This document shows, piece by piece, positions 1 to 8,121 of a stretch of DNA of 42,447 nucleotides. Positions within the stretch are counted from its first letter, which is position 1. Every line of letters starts with the position of its first letter. This stretch comes from Deltaproteobacteria bacterium (lineage in GTDB: Bacteria; Desulfobacterota; Syntrophobacteria; Syntrophobacterales; Syntrophobacteraceae). Position numbers and translations under genes: made by a program. The notes beneath the pieces are model-generated. The model made no database searches. It saw nothing but the letters and a program-made list of their open reading frames with translations, and was not told the origin of the DNA. The stretch is from NCBI GenBank assembly GCA_012517315.1, contig JAAYVE010000032.1, forward strand, positions 1 to 42,447. Reading direction: 5' to 3'.

Positions 1-152
1 CCCGGACTGCGGGCTTCGAAACGGAGAAATAGGGCAAATGTGCGGGCGGGCGTAAGTCGGCGTGGACACGCCGGAAACGACGAGACCCCGAGGGGATCAC
101 CCCACGGGGTCTTGCGTTAACTAAGCACCGCTGAAATCAGCGGATTGAATTT
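1..152. other. Non-coding region rich in inverted repeats beside tRNA-Asn
   Basis: No credible gene is visible here. Three inverted repeats stand out. Positions 58-73 form CGGCGTG-ga-CACGCCG. Positions 81-110 form a long stem, AGACCCCG on the left and CGGGGTCT on the right, with an inner GGGG/CCCC and a short loop. Positions 128-143 form CCGCTGA-aa-TCAGCGG. None is followed by a clear T-run on either strand, so I cannot call a terminator with confidence. The region lies just downstream of the 3' end of the minus-strand tRNA-Asn and is cut by the window edge. Confidence 0.4.
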
Positions 153-228
153 TGGCTCCCCGGGACGGACTCGAACCGCCAACCTAGTGGTTAACAGCCA
201 CCCGCTCTGCCGATTGAGCTACCGGGGA
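153..228 (-). tRNA. tRNA-Asn (anticodon GTT)
   Basis: Read on the minus strand this is a complete 76-nt cloverleaf with an encoded CCA. The 7-bp acceptor stem is TCCCCGG paired with CCGGGGA, the discriminator base is G, the anticodon loop is ctGTTaa, and the T-loop has the standard GGTTCGAGTCC form. It lies about 150 bp downstream of porB on the same strand, with a hairpin at 237-273 between them. tRNA-Asn genes are common integration sites, but no integrase is visible in this window. Confidence 0.97.
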
Positions 229-236
229 ACGAAGTA

Positions 237-273
237 AAGCGAGGAGCATTCTGTAGCAGAACACCCCTCGCTT
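237..273 (-). terminator. Possible terminator hairpin after porB
   Basis: The arms AAGCGAGG (237-244) and CCTCGCTT (266-273) pair perfectly, and the inner TTCTG/CAGAA extends the stem around a 3-nt loop. On the minus strand the stem is followed only by a short T-containing stretch, so intrinsic termination would be weak. It sits between porB and tRNA-Asn, where a transcript end is expected. Confidence 0.4.
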
Positions 274-380
274 GTCAAGCTCCATTGGGGCGGACGGCTC
301 AACAGTTGTTCAGCCGAATTGCCGCCGGCATCTTTTCATGTGGACAGGGGGAATGTTTTTCCCTCCGGTCCCCTTGAATC

Positions 381-1385
381 TCACGCCCCATCCAGTCGCA
401 CGCTCATTTCCGTGCCCTTGATTTCCTTTTCCTTCTTTTCGGGCTCGACGCACTTCTTGAGCAATGCCTCATAGTCGGCATCCACTCTTTCCTGGATCTT
501 CTTGATGTCCGCTTCCGTCAGGTGTCGGAAGCGGCGCTGGGGCTTGAAGTAGTCGGCAACCGCCTTCGGCTTCGCCACCTTGCGGGACAGGTAGTAGACG
601 CCGTCGATCACTTCATACAGAGGGAAAACCTTGCTCTGGACGGCCAGTTTGGCCACTTCGATGCTCTCGTCGATCCCGCACCGCCAACCCGTCGGGCAGG
701 GAGAGTAAATGTGGAGATATGCCGGTCCAGGCACCATCACCGCCTTCTTGGCCTTGTTCATGAGATCCACGGGATACGCGGGCGAAGCCGTGGCGACGTA
801 GGGAATATTGTGGGCCACGGCAATGCTCGGCAGATCCTTCTTCCAGGTGGACTGGCCGATGCTCATCTTACCCGGGGGCGACGTGGTGGTCATGGCGCCG
901 TAAGGGGTGGAGGACGACCGTTGGATACCCGTGTTCATGTAGGCTTCGTTGTCAAAACACATGTAGAGGAAATTGTGACCGCGCTCCATGGCACCGGATA
1001 GGGCCTGGATCCCGATATCCGCCGTGGCGCCGTCACCCCCGTAGGCCACAAACACCGTGTCCGGTTGCTTGATGATGCCTTTGCGGTTCAAGACCTTGTA
1101 AGCGGATTCCACGCCGGCAACCACCGCCGCCGCATTCTCGAAGGCCACATGGATCCAGGGTACCCGCCAAGCCGTCTGGGGAAAAGGGGTGGTGATGATC
1201 TCCATGCACCCGGTGGCGCTGCAGACGACCACGTTGGTTCCAATGGCTTTCATGGCCAGCCGCAAGGCAAGAACCTCCCCGCAGCCCTGGCACGCACGAT
1301 GACCGGGAGAAAGGGGTTCCACATCGGGCAGGTTCTTCAGGTTGAACCCCTTGAAATTTTTCAGAGCTTCAGATGCGATTCCCAT
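381..1385 (-). CDS. porB: Pyruvate:ferredoxin oxidoreductase, beta subunit
   Basis: This 334-residue protein is the TPP-binding beta subunit of a four-subunit 2-oxoacid:ferredoxin oxidoreductase, a cytoplasmic enzyme that oxidatively decarboxylates pyruvate to acetyl-CoA and reduces ferredoxin. The proximal iron-sulfur ligands are visible as CQGC (Cys32, Cys35), a GCM motif (Cys60) and a C-terminal CPTGWRCG. The TPP-binding stretch GGDGATADIG lies near residue 115, followed by a substrate-channel segment with STPYGA and TTTSPPG, which is typical of Por beta chains. The gene follows porA directly, so the four genes form one transcription unit ordered G-D-A-B. Pyruvate is the likely substrate, but the branched-chain (Vor) enzyme has the same architecture and cannot be fully excluded. 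Confidence 0.93.
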   Translation of the reverse strand: MGIASEALKNFKGFNLKNLPDVEPLSPGHRACQGCGEVLALRLAMKAIGTNVVVCSATGCMEIITTPFPQTAWRVPWIHVAFENAAAVVAGVESAYKVLNRKGIIKQPDTVFVAYGGDGATADIGIQALSGAMERGHNFLYMCFDNEAYMNTGIQRSSSTPYGAMTTTSPPGKMSIGQSTWKKDLPSIAVAHNIPYVATASPAYPVDLMNKAKKAVMVPGPAYLHIYSPCPTGWRCGIDESIEVAKLAVQSKVFPLYEVIDGVYYLSRKVAKPKAVADYFKPQRRFRHLTEADIKKIQERVDADYEALLKKCVEPEKKEKEIKGTEMSVRLDGA

Positions 1386-2564
1386 TTATTCCCTCACATT
1401 GATGAATTGGTAGGGGCCAAGCTCACCGTCTTTGGCGGCGGCTACTTTTTCGACCATTTCCTCGAAGTTCTGGACCGTCACGTCCCGTCCACCAAGACCG
1501 ACCAGGAAGTTCCCGACTTTGGGGTGATGCTTCCGGTCGAATAGAACGGACTTGATCTCCAGGGCCACCGGGGCGGAAATCTCCCCACCGTTGAACGCAG
1601 TCACTCTGTCGAGAATGACCAGGTTCTTGGCTCCCTTGATAGCGTCGAACAACTCTTTTGCGGGGAACGGTCGGAAGACGCGCAGGCGGACAACACCGAC
1701 CTTTTTCCCCTGGGAGCGCATGTGGTCGACGGCGCTCATGGCCGTCTGGGAAATGCTCCCCATGGAGAAAATTATCGTCTCCGCATCCTCGGTCTTGTAG
1801 GTTTCCACCAGCTTGTACTGGCGCCCGAACTGCTTGCCGAACTCATCGAACACTTCCTGGATGACCGCCTTGGAGTTGTTCAGCGCCTCATCCTGGGCCT
1901 TTCGGGCTTCCGTGTAAACTTCGGGCATCCCCACGGGCCCCATGGTCACCGGGTTTTCCGGATCCAGGCGGAGTTGCGGCTTGTAAGGGGGCAGGAATTT
2001 CTGGATCTCCGCCTTTTCAGGCATGATGATGGGTTCGATGACGTGGCTGAGAGTGAAGCCGTCCAAATTCACCTGAACGGGCAGGAGCACCCGCTTGTCC
2101 TCCCCGATCCGAAAAGCGATGGGGATGAGGTCCACCACTTCCTGGCCGTATTCGCCGATGAGCTGAATCCATCCCACGTCACGGGCGAACATCAGGTCCG
2201 CATGGTCGTTCCAGATGCTGATGGGGGCGCTGATGGCCCGGTTGGCAACGGCCATGACCATGGGAAGCCGGAGAGACGATGCAATGTAGCAGATCTCCGA
2301 CATGAGCGCATAACCCTGGGAACTCGTGGACGTGAAAGTCCGTGCCCCGGCGGCTGCCGATCCGATGCAGGCGCTCATGGCACTGTGCTCCGACTCCACG
2401 GGGACGAACTCGGCATCCAAATGACCCTCGGCCACCAACTCCGACAGGTGCTCGACGATGTGCGTCTGGGGAGTGATCGGGTACGCCGCAACCACGTCGA
2501 CATCACACAGTCCCACCGCATCGGCACACGCAATAGAGACTTCTACACCAACTCGTTTGGACAT
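1386..2564 (-). CDS. porA: Pyruvate:ferredoxin oxidoreductase, alpha subunit
   Basis: This 392-residue protein is the alpha subunit of the 2-oxoacid:ferredoxin oxidoreductase and contributes the pyrimidine-binding half of the TPP site and the transketolase C-terminal-like domain. The N-terminal YPITPQTHIVEHLSE, the EFVPVESEHSAM segment and TSSQGYALM are characteristic of the family. The C-terminal part from about residue 255 has the expected alternating strand/helix pattern (VRLRVFRPFP, NLVILDR). It abuts porB and follows porD by one base, so translation is probably coupled. Length matches the family norm of about 390 residues. Confidence 0.93.
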   Translation of the reverse strand: MSKRVGVEVSIACADAVGLCDVDVVAAYPITPQTHIVEHLSELVAEGHLDAEFVPVESEHSAMSACIGSAAAGARTFTSTSSQGYALMSEICYIASSLRLPMVMAVANRAISAPISIWNDHADLMFARDVGWIQLIGEYGQEVVDLIPIAFRIGEDKRVLLPVQVNLDGFTLSHVIEPIIMPEKAEIQKFLPPYKPQLRLDPENPVTMGPVGMPEVYTEARKAQDEALNNSKAVIQEVFDEFGKQFGRQYKLVETYKTEDAETIIFSMGSISQTAMSAVDHMRSQGKKVGVVRLRVFRPFPAKELFDAIKGAKNLVILDRVTAFNGGEISAPVALEIKSVLFDRKHHPKVGNFLVGLGGRDVTVQNFEEMVEKVAAAKDGELGPYQFINVRE

Positions 2565-2565
2565 G

Positions 2566-2862
2566 TTAGTCGACCTCCTCCATGATCATCGTGATGGCAT
2601 CAACGGGGCACTCCTTGGCACAAATGCCGCATCCCTTGCACCAGTAATAGTTTTGAACGTAATATCCTTCGGCATCCTTGGTGTAGACCATGTCCGGGCA
2701 GTAGACATAACACTGGCCGCACTTGGTGCATTTTTCCCTGTCTGTTACGGGCCGCATGGCACGCCAGTCGCCGGTTTTGAGTTGTGAAGCGTTCCCGGGA
2801 TCCGTGATGGCAATCCCCAGGTTCAACTGTTTCCAACTGACGATTCCAGTCTCTTTAGCCAC
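2566..2862 (-). CDS. porD: Pyruvate:ferredoxin oxidoreductase, delta (2[4Fe-4S] ferredoxin) subunit
   Basis: This 98-residue protein carries two complete CxxCxxCxxxCP iron-sulfur motifs, CTKCGQCYVYCP and CKGCGICAKECP, which bind two [4Fe-4S] clusters and pass electrons from the TPP centre to external ferredoxin. The N-terminal extension with WRAMRPV is typical of PorD rather than of free ferredoxins. It sits between porG and porA with gaps of only one or two bases, consistent with a single transcript. Confidence 0.94.
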   Translation of the reverse strand: MAKETGIVSWKQLNLGIAITDPGNASQLKTGDWRAMRPVTDREKCTKCGQCYVYCPDMVYTKDAEGYYVQNYYWCKGCGICAKECPVDAITMIMEEVD

Positions 2863-2864
2863 AG

Positions 2865-3416
2865 CTATCCCTCCACCACCGTAGTTTCCTCAAAGGCACG
2901 GTTACAAGCGTTGATGTTCTTTTCCGCGATGGGCCCGAAGCGGTGCTTGATGGGACCCTGCAGACCACTCATCTGAATGATTCCCGAAACCTTGACGAGA
3001 GCCCCCAGCATGGTCGTATTGGTGATGGGTACACGCATGGTCTCCATGGCAATCTTGGACGCATCCACGCAGGCCAGCTTGGCCTTGATGCCCGTATCCT
3101 TCCGGACTTCCTCCGGACTCTTGGCGGTGTTGAGAATCACCATTCCACCCGGTTTCAACCCCGCTTCGACATTGACGATCTTGAGCAAGGTGGGATCGAG
3201 AACGATGACAATGTCCGGCTCGTAGACCTTTTCACGGGTCACGATGGGTTCTTCCCCCACCCGTACAAAAGCCATGACCGGAGCCCCTCGACGTTCCGGG
3301 CCGAAGCTCGGAAACGCCTGAGCATACTTGCCTTCCTCGATCGCCGCAAGGGCCGTGAGTTCGGCGGAGGTCACGGCCCCTTGGCCTCCGCGTCCGTGAA
3401 ATCGAATTTCAACCAT
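2865..3416 (-). CDS. porG: Pyruvate:ferredoxin oxidoreductase, gamma subunit
   Basis: This 183-residue protein is the gamma subunit and first gene of the porGDAB unit. It opens with MVEIRFHGRGGQG, the signature N-terminus of the family, and contains SFGPERRGAPVMAF, another conserved block. An in-frame ATG-like extension to 3512 exists, but I chose 3416 because a ggagagg ribosome-binding site lies seven bases upstream and homologues begin at this methionine. Upstream, 3417-3733 is non-coding and should hold the operon promoter; a candidate operator there is described in the findings. Confidence 0.92.
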   Translation of the reverse strand: MVEIRFHGRGGQGAVTSAELTALAAIEEGKYAQAFPSFGPERRGAPVMAFVRVGEEPIVTREKVYEPDIVIVLDPTLLKIVNVEAGLKPGGMVILNTAKSPEEVRKDTGIKAKLACVDASKIAMETMRVPITNTTMLGALVKVSGIIQMSGLQGPIKHRFGPIAEKNINACNRAFEETTVVEG

Positions 3417-3666
3417 ATTCAGCCTCTCCAGTCTCAATGTTACTGCCAATGCGCTCACCCCAAGAAGCCCGTCATCACATTGCGTTTGAGCATACTCACG
3501 GCGAACCACCACGGGGACACTCTAGCCGAGCCTCAAAGATACTGCAGGATTGTGCAAAAAAGGTCAAGCTTTTTTTGGACAGTCTTGGTCAGGTTTTGTC
3601 CCTGAAGAGAAGAGAGTGAAATCGCCCACTTCGCTTAAGCAAACAATCACAATGTGTGGAGGAAAA

Positions 3667-3700
3667 CCCCTTCAACCCCCTGTGAAAAAAAGTGAAGGGG
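3667..3700 (-). terminator. Possible terminator of the recR transcription unit
   Basis: CCCCTTCA (3667-3674) pairs with TGAAGGGG (3693-3700). Read on the minus strand, the stem is followed by TTTTCC. It lies about 30 bp beyond the recR stop codon and upstream of porG, so it could end the tadA-dnaX-recR transcript. The 18-nt loop is long for an efficient intrinsic terminator. Confidence 0.45.
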
Positions 3701-3733
3701 AACCGGCAGGGAGTGTTTTGAAAAAAAAGCGTT

Positions 3734-4333
3734 TCAGAATTCCCGGCGCCCCTTCATGGCCCTCTCAAGCGTCACCCGATCCGTGTACTTGAGGTCTCCC
3801 CCCATGGGGATTCCGTAAGCGATGCGCGAAACCTGAACTCCACGGTCCTTCAGGAGCCGCAATAGGTAATGGGCGGTGGCTTCGCCCTCGTTGCTGGGGT
3901 TCGTGGCCAGGATCACCTCCCGGATGCCTTCCGCCGGGATCCGGTTGAGGAGTTCCCGGATGCGCAGGTCTTCGGGACCCACCGCCTCCAACGGAGAAAG
4001 GACCCCCTGCAGCACATGATACCGGCCTTTGAACGCCCCGGAATTCTCAATGGCGAGGAGGTCCCCCGTGCTTTCCACGACACAAAGAATTCCGTTTGCT
4101 CTCGCCGGGTCGGAACAGATGGAACACAATTCGCCGTCCGTGAAGTGAAAACACCGGGAGCAGGTGTGCACTTCACGCCGCATGCGCCGGATCAGATCGG
4201 CCAAGGCATCCGCCTCCTCTTGTGGAGCCTGGAGCAGGAACATGGCAACGCGGCCTGCACTCTTTTCTCCCAAACCCGGAAGCCTGCTCAGCCTTCGAAT
4301 CAAGTCCCTGAGAACAGACGGATATGCATCCAT
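3734..4333 (-). CDS. recR: Recombination mediator protein RecR
   Basis: RecR forms a DNA-clamp ring that works with RecO, and in many bacteria RecF, to load RecA at single-strand gaps. At 199 residues it has the standard length. An N-terminal helix-hairpin-helix region (LSRLPGLGEKSAGRVAMFLL) is followed by the C4 zinc finger (Cys58, Cys61, Cys70, Cys73) and a Toprim domain beginning ILCVVEST near residue 82. It lies four bases downstream of ebfC, and the dnaX-ebfC-recR order is a widely conserved bacterial cluster. Confidence 0.96.
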   Translation of the reverse strand: MDAYPSVLRDLIRRLSRLPGLGEKSAGRVAMFLLQAPQEEADALADLIRRMRREVHTCSRCFHFTDGELCSICSDPARANGILCVVESTGDLLAIENSGAFKGRYHVLQGVLSPLEAVGPEDLRIRELLNRIPAEGIREVILATNPSNEGEATAHYLLRLLKDRGVQVSRIAYGIPMGGDLKYTDRVTLERAMKGRREF

Positions 4334-4337
4334 GGAA

Positions 4338-4664
4338 TCAGAAAAGTCCGGGAATCTTGAGACCAGGGATGTTCAGTCCCCCCGCGAGCCTCGACATTTC
4401 CCCCGCGGCCATTTCCTGGGAGCGCCTGAGGCCGTCGTTCACGGCAGCCACCACGAGATCCTGAAGCATCTCCACGTCCTGGGGATCGACGACCTGGGGG
4501 TCTATCTTGAGACTCAAAAGCTCCTGGCGACCATTGAAAACGGCCGTGACCATACCCCCGCCTGCCGTGCTCTCCACTCTCTTGGCGGCCAACTCGTCCT
4601 GGACCTTCGCCATCTTCTCCTGCAGCGCCTTGACCTGCTGCATGGGGTTGAAACCCTTCACCAT
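4338..4664 (-). CDS. ebfC: YbaB/EbfC-family nucleoid-associated protein
   Basis: This 108-residue protein is a small homodimeric DNA-binding protein of the YbaB/EbfC family. The N-terminal helix (VKALQEKMAKVQDELA), the central VESTAGGGMVTAVFNG and the LLVAAVND-type segment match the family. I chose the ATG at 4664 over the upstream in-frame start at 4694 because ggaagga lies six bases before it and the family begins MxxGF. The 223 bp separating it from dnaX are AT-rich in part (4800-4860) and may contain an internal promoter for ebfC-recR. Confidence 0.92.
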   Translation of the reverse strand: MVKGFNPMQQVKALQEKMAKVQDELAAKRVESTAGGGMVTAVFNGRQELLSLKIDPQVVDPQDVEMLQDLVVAAVNDGLRRSQEMAAGEMSRLAGGLNIPGLKIPGLF

Positions 4665-4887
4665 CGTGCATCCTTCCCGGCGGAGTCTCCTCACGCATCA
4701 TCTGCAAAAAGAAACAAAACCAGATCTCAAGAGCCGGCCACAGTCAAATCCAACGTCGGGGAGGATCGCGTCAGGCGGCGACCTTTCCCGACAGCCCCGA
4801 CGGAACGGGTTCCACATATCATTTATCGCTGAAAATTCAACCCGTAAATATCAATGGAAATTTCATGCATAAAGGCCAGGTTCCCCT

Positions 4888-6789
4888 TCAAGAAGCCCCT
4901 TCCCCGGGAATTCTTCCCCCTTTTTTCTCCCGCCTCTCCGAAGACTTGGCCGGCTTGATCTCGATGAGTTCCGCCCCCAGTATCTCCATGGCCTGCTGAA
5001 CCACCGGGTGTTCCATAACTCCCACTTTTTTCTGCGTTTTTGATGGACTGCTTCGTCGACTCCCTTCAACACTGGGGTGACCAGCCGCCTTTGCGCCCAC
5101 TTTGACCTGGAAATCCCGGCCGAAGTAATCCCGGATGGCCCCTCTGAGCCTTTGCAGATTCTGAGGATCCTTCATGGGAGCCTCGAAGATCTCCAATACA
5201 TTCACCTGCAGTGTTCCTTCCCCCATGTCACGCACATCGCTCTGGTGAAGCTTCGCTGAAAGAACGGGACACCGTTCCTGGCTCCACTGCAGAAACTCCG
5301 GCCACCTGGAGGGAACCTCCTCAGTGAGACACCCCCGTGTGCCGTCAGGCATCTTGTTCCATGACGAGTTTTCCGCCCCAGAAAAAGGAGGAGACCCCGA
5401 CCCAGACGACGCTATCGGTTCCAGGGGGGCAACCCTGTTCAAAGCCCCTCCCTCATCCGGAGTAATACTCTGCCTGTCCTTTTTTGGGACGGCGTTTTCG
5501 GGTCCTTCGACATCCCTTTCACCAACTCCAGGGGATGGGAACAACGGGCCAGGGTGATACGTTTCCTCTCGCCTTTTACCGCCTGTGAGAGGGGGCACCC
5601 TTTCTGATGCCACCAAGGGACCGCCTTGGGAAAACCGCTTTTCCAACAATGAGATATCCTGGAGAATTCGGTCGACAGACTGGAGGGAGGGAAGGGTAGC
5701 CAACCGCACCAGCAGCATCTCAAGGGCGATCTTGGGCATTGTGGCCCTTCGAATGTCCTCTTCCCCCTTCAAGAGAAGCTGAAAGATGAGGTGGATCGAC
5801 TCGGGGGTGATCTTCTCTGCTTCACTACGAAGCATTTCCCTCTCCTCGTCGGGAATCTCCATTCGAAGGTCTGCGTCGTCTTCGCAGATCTTTATGAACA
5901 GCAGGTTCCTGAAGTGGTCACAGAGGTGCTGACAGAAGCGCCTGCAGTCGATTCCACGGGCATGAATCCGGTCCACAACCTGGAGACAGGTGGGAGCGTC
6001 CCCCTCCACAACCGCTTTTCCGGCAAGGAGAACGGAGCTGCGGTCGACGACGCCGAGGACGTCGAGCAGTTCCGCATCGCTCAAGCCGGCGCCACTGAAA
6101 GCCAGAACCTGTTCCAAGAGACTCTGGGCGTCTCGCATGCTCCCATCTGCCTCTTTGGCAATGGCGTAAAGCAAAGGGGTGGAGATTTCTGACTCTGAGC
6201 CCACCAAGTCCGAAGCGATCCTCTTCAGGTGATCCACAATGAGGCTGGTGGCAATGCGCCTGAAGTCAAACCTTTGACAGCGGCTCAGGATGGTGGAGGG
6301 GATCTTGTGCGGTTCCGTCGTGGCAAAAAGAAAGACGACGTGTTCAGGGGGTTCCTCCAGCGTTTTGAGCAGAGCGTTGAACGCCTCCGTCGTGAGCATG
6401 TGCACTTCATCGATGATATAGATCCGGGATCGGCTCTTGGCAGGCCTGTACCTCACCGTCTCCCTGAGCTCCCTGATGCTGTCGATGCCCCGGTTGGAAG
6501 CCCCATCCACTTCGAGCACATCCACGCTGTTGCCTTGAGTGATCTCCCGGCAGTTGGAGCAGACGTTGCAGGGTCTTGCCGGCAACTCCTTTTCGCAGTT
6601 GAGCGTCTTGGCCAGGATCCTTGCGACAGAGGTCTTGCCGACCCCGCGGGCACCCGTAAAAAGATATGCGTGCGCCACACGGCCGGCCATCACGGCGTTC
6701 CGAAGTGTCCTGGTGACGTGCGGCTGCCCGATCACCTCATCGAAGTTCTGGGGGCGCCACTTTCGGGCGATTACAAGATATGATGTCAT
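4888..6789 (-). CDS. dnaX: DNA polymerase III subunits gamma/tau
   Basis: DnaX is the AAA+ motor of the clamp loader that opens the sliding clamp and ties together the replicase. Walker A GARGVGKT is at residues 46-53, the zinc-binding cysteines are Cys65, 74, 77 and 80, Walker B IIDEVH is near 125, sensor 1 ATTEP is at 156, and the SRC arginine finger is near 169. Domain III ends near residue 370. A low-complexity, proline-rich linker follows, and then a C-terminal tau-like domain. The protein is 633 residues. I saw no obvious A6G slippery heptamer, so a frameshifted gamma form is not supported by sequence alone. Its start lies about 140 bp downstream of tRNA-Ser(GGA). Confidence 0.96.
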   Translation of the reverse strand: MTSYLVIARKWRPQNFDEVIGQPHVTRTLRNAVMAGRVAHAYLFTGARGVGKTSVARILAKTLNCEKELPARPCNVCSNCREITQGNSVDVLEVDGASNRGIDSIRELRETVRYRPAKSRSRIYIIDEVHMLTTEAFNALLKTLEEPPEHVVFLFATTEPHKIPSTILSRCQRFDFRRIATSLIVDHLKRIASDLVGSESEISTPLLYAIAKEADGSMRDAQSLLEQVLAFSGAGLSDAELLDVLGVVDRSSVLLAGKAVVEGDAPTCLQVVDRIHARGIDCRRFCQHLCDHFRNLLFIKICEDDADLRMEIPDEEREMLRSEAEKITPESIHLIFQLLLKGEEDIRRATMPKIALEMLLVRLATLPSLQSVDRILQDISLLEKRFSQGGPLVASERVPPLTGGKRREETYHPGPLFPSPGVGERDVEGPENAVPKKDRQSITPDEGGALNRVAPLEPIASSGSGSPPFSGAENSSWNKMPDGTRGCLTEEVPSRWPEFLQWSQERCPVLSAKLHQSDVRDMGEGTLQVNVLEIFEAPMKDPQNLQRLRGAIRDYFGRDFQVKVGAKAAGHPSVEGSRRSSPSKTQKKVGVMEHPVVQQAMEILGAELIEIKPAKSSERREKKGGRIPGEGAS

Positions 6790-6928
6790 CTCTTTTGAGG
6801 GTTGAGCCCCGGGGCGGAATGTCTTGTGTGGAGGTGCATGCGCCGCAGCCGACGCGCTGGATCACAATGCAAGAGATCCGGTCAAAGCGTCACGCCAGTC
6901 ATGGCACGAAGCCAGACTGCATCTTTGC

Positions 6929-7021
6929 TGGCGGAGAGAGAGGGATTCGAACCCTCGGTACACCTTTTGGGCGTACACACGATTTCCAGTCGTGCTCCTT
7001 CAGCCTCTCGGACATCTCTCC
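6929..7021 (-). tRNA. tRNA-Ser (anticodon GGA)
   Basis: On the minus strand this is a 93-nt class II tRNA with an encoded CCA. The acceptor stem is GGAGAGA/TCTCTCC, the anticodon loop is ctGGAaa, and a long variable arm (gtacgcccaaaaggtgtac) is typical of serine tRNAs. It lies 53 bp downstream of tRNA-Ser(CGA) and upstream of dnaX on the same strand, so it is probably processed from a tadA-tRNA-tRNA transcript. Confidence 0.97.
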
Positions 7022-7074
7022 GCAATGGTATGGGAAACAGCACTCAGGCAGAGGCTCATTATTCGGAATCGAGG

Positions 7075-7170
7075 TGGCGGAGAGGGTGGGATTCGAACCC
7101 ACGTGCCCTGCTCTTCACAGGACAAGTCGATTTCGAGTCGACCCCGTTACGGCCTCTTCGGTACCTCTCC
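7075..7170 (-). tRNA. tRNA-Ser (anticodon CGA)
   Basis: On the minus strand this is a 96-nt class II tRNA with encoded CCA. The acceptor stem is GGAGAGG/CCTCTCC, the anticodon loop is ctCGAaa, and the variable arm is long. Its first 24 nucleotides are also the last eight codons of tadA including the stop, so the mRNA and tRNA share sequence (see findings). Confidence 0.97.
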
Positions 7171-7647
7171 ACGAAAGCCCTGCTGCTTTTCCTGACGACG
7201 TTCACGAAAGAAACGCCTGAGAATCTCAGCGCATTCCTCCACGCGAACGCCACCGATCACCACTATATAATGATTGAATCCGGACACCCTTGTCAAGTCC
7301 ACAACACCCCCGGCTGCACCCCACTTGGGATCCGGAGCTCCGAATACAAGCTTGCTAAGGCGGGCGTGGAGCATTGCCCCCAGGCACATGGGACAGGGTT
7401 CCAGGGTGACATAGAGCGTCGAACCGGTCAACCTGTAGTTGCCCAGCTCCGATGCCGCCTGACGTATGGCGAGGATTTCCGCATGGGCGGTGGGGTCGTT
7501 GCAGGCAATTGGAGCGTTATATGCCCGGCTGAGAACCCTTCCATTGGTGTCCACAACGACGGCCCCCACGGGAACCTCTCCCTGTGCGTAGCCCCTGGCC
7601 GCCTCTTCAAGGGCCAAACCCATGTAATGGTGAGGATCCGGACTCAT
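7147..7647 (-). CDS. tadA: tRNA-specific adenosine deaminase TadA
   Basis: TadA converts A34 to inosine in tRNA-Arg(ACG). The 166-residue protein has the zinc-site motifs HAE (His55, catalytic Glu57) and PCPMC (Cys85, Cys88), and the conserved EVPVGAVVV near residue 24. A GTG at 7671 is also in frame, but I prefer the ATG at 7647 because the resulting N-terminus matches the length before the VPVGA block in other TadA proteins. The ribosome-binding site is weak in either case. The 3' end overlaps tRNA-Ser(CGA) by 24 bp, and the stop TAA lies inside the tRNA D-arm region. It heads a minus-strand unit of tRNA-Ser, tRNA-Ser, dnaX, ebfC and recR. Confidence 0.93.
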   Translation of the reverse strand: MSPDPHHYMGLALEEAARGYAQGEVPVGAVVVDTNGRVLSRAYNAPIACNDPTAHAEILAIRQAASELGNYRLTGSTLYVTLEPCPMCLGAMLHARLSKLVFGAPDPKWGAAGGVVDLTRVSGFNHYIVVIGGVRVEECAEILRRFFRERRQEKQQGFRGEVPKRP

Positions 7648-7671
7648 TTCCGATGGGATCTTCCCCTTCAC

Positions 7672-8121
7672 TCGGGATCATCCCCATAACACAATGGACG
7701 ACAGCGACAGCCGCGAACCCTCCGAACCGACGGAGGACCTTCTCCTCGGGTCTTCTTCTCCTTGCAAGGCGCAGCAAAAACGAGTCAAAAAGCTGTCTTG
7801 CAAATCCTACCGAAGTGAGGTACGGAAATCGAGCGGAATTGTGCAGAATTGTTTTGCCCAACTCACCATGCTACTTATAATACATGATGAGTTCTCTACA
7901 GAATATACCATAAGCCCACGCAAAAGGCGTCGAGGCGTAATTTTCGCCAGCCGCTCCGGCGGGTTTTGCAAAGGGCTCGGGACGGGCTAGGGTTCATCGG
8001 CAGCGTGAGTTCACTCCAGATGAAAAAAGCATGTTCTCCGGAGGTTGAGGACTCCTCTAGGGGGCATTCCTTTAAAGGGGAATTGCCTTCCGGGGATTCC
8101 TGTTTCCGCCCCTTGGCCGGC
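7672..8121. other. Divergent intergenic region between tadA and the cell-wall genes
   Basis: The divergent genes tadA (leftward) and the Cys-rich protein (rightward) leave about 450 bp without a supported gene. The sequence becomes AT-rich around 7840-7910, where a good plus-strand promoter is visible. Short open frames here have no ribosome-binding site and no recognisable content. Confidence 0.6.
7854..7881 (+). promoter_or_regulatory. Predicted sigma-70 promoter for the Cys-rich protein/L,D-transpeptidase genes
   Basis: A -35 box TTGCCC (7854-7859) is followed after 16 bp by a perfect -10 TATAAT (7876-7881). Transcription would start near 7888 and run rightward, giving a leader of about 130-230 nt before the Cys-rich protein. 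No other plus-strand promoter of this quality precedes the two genes. Confidence 0.6.

Noticed and set aside
6790-6928. Possible SRP RNA (ffs) next to dnaX and tRNA-Ser
   Set aside because: The conserved core GGTCCGGAAGGAAGCAGCC-type sequence is absent on both strands.
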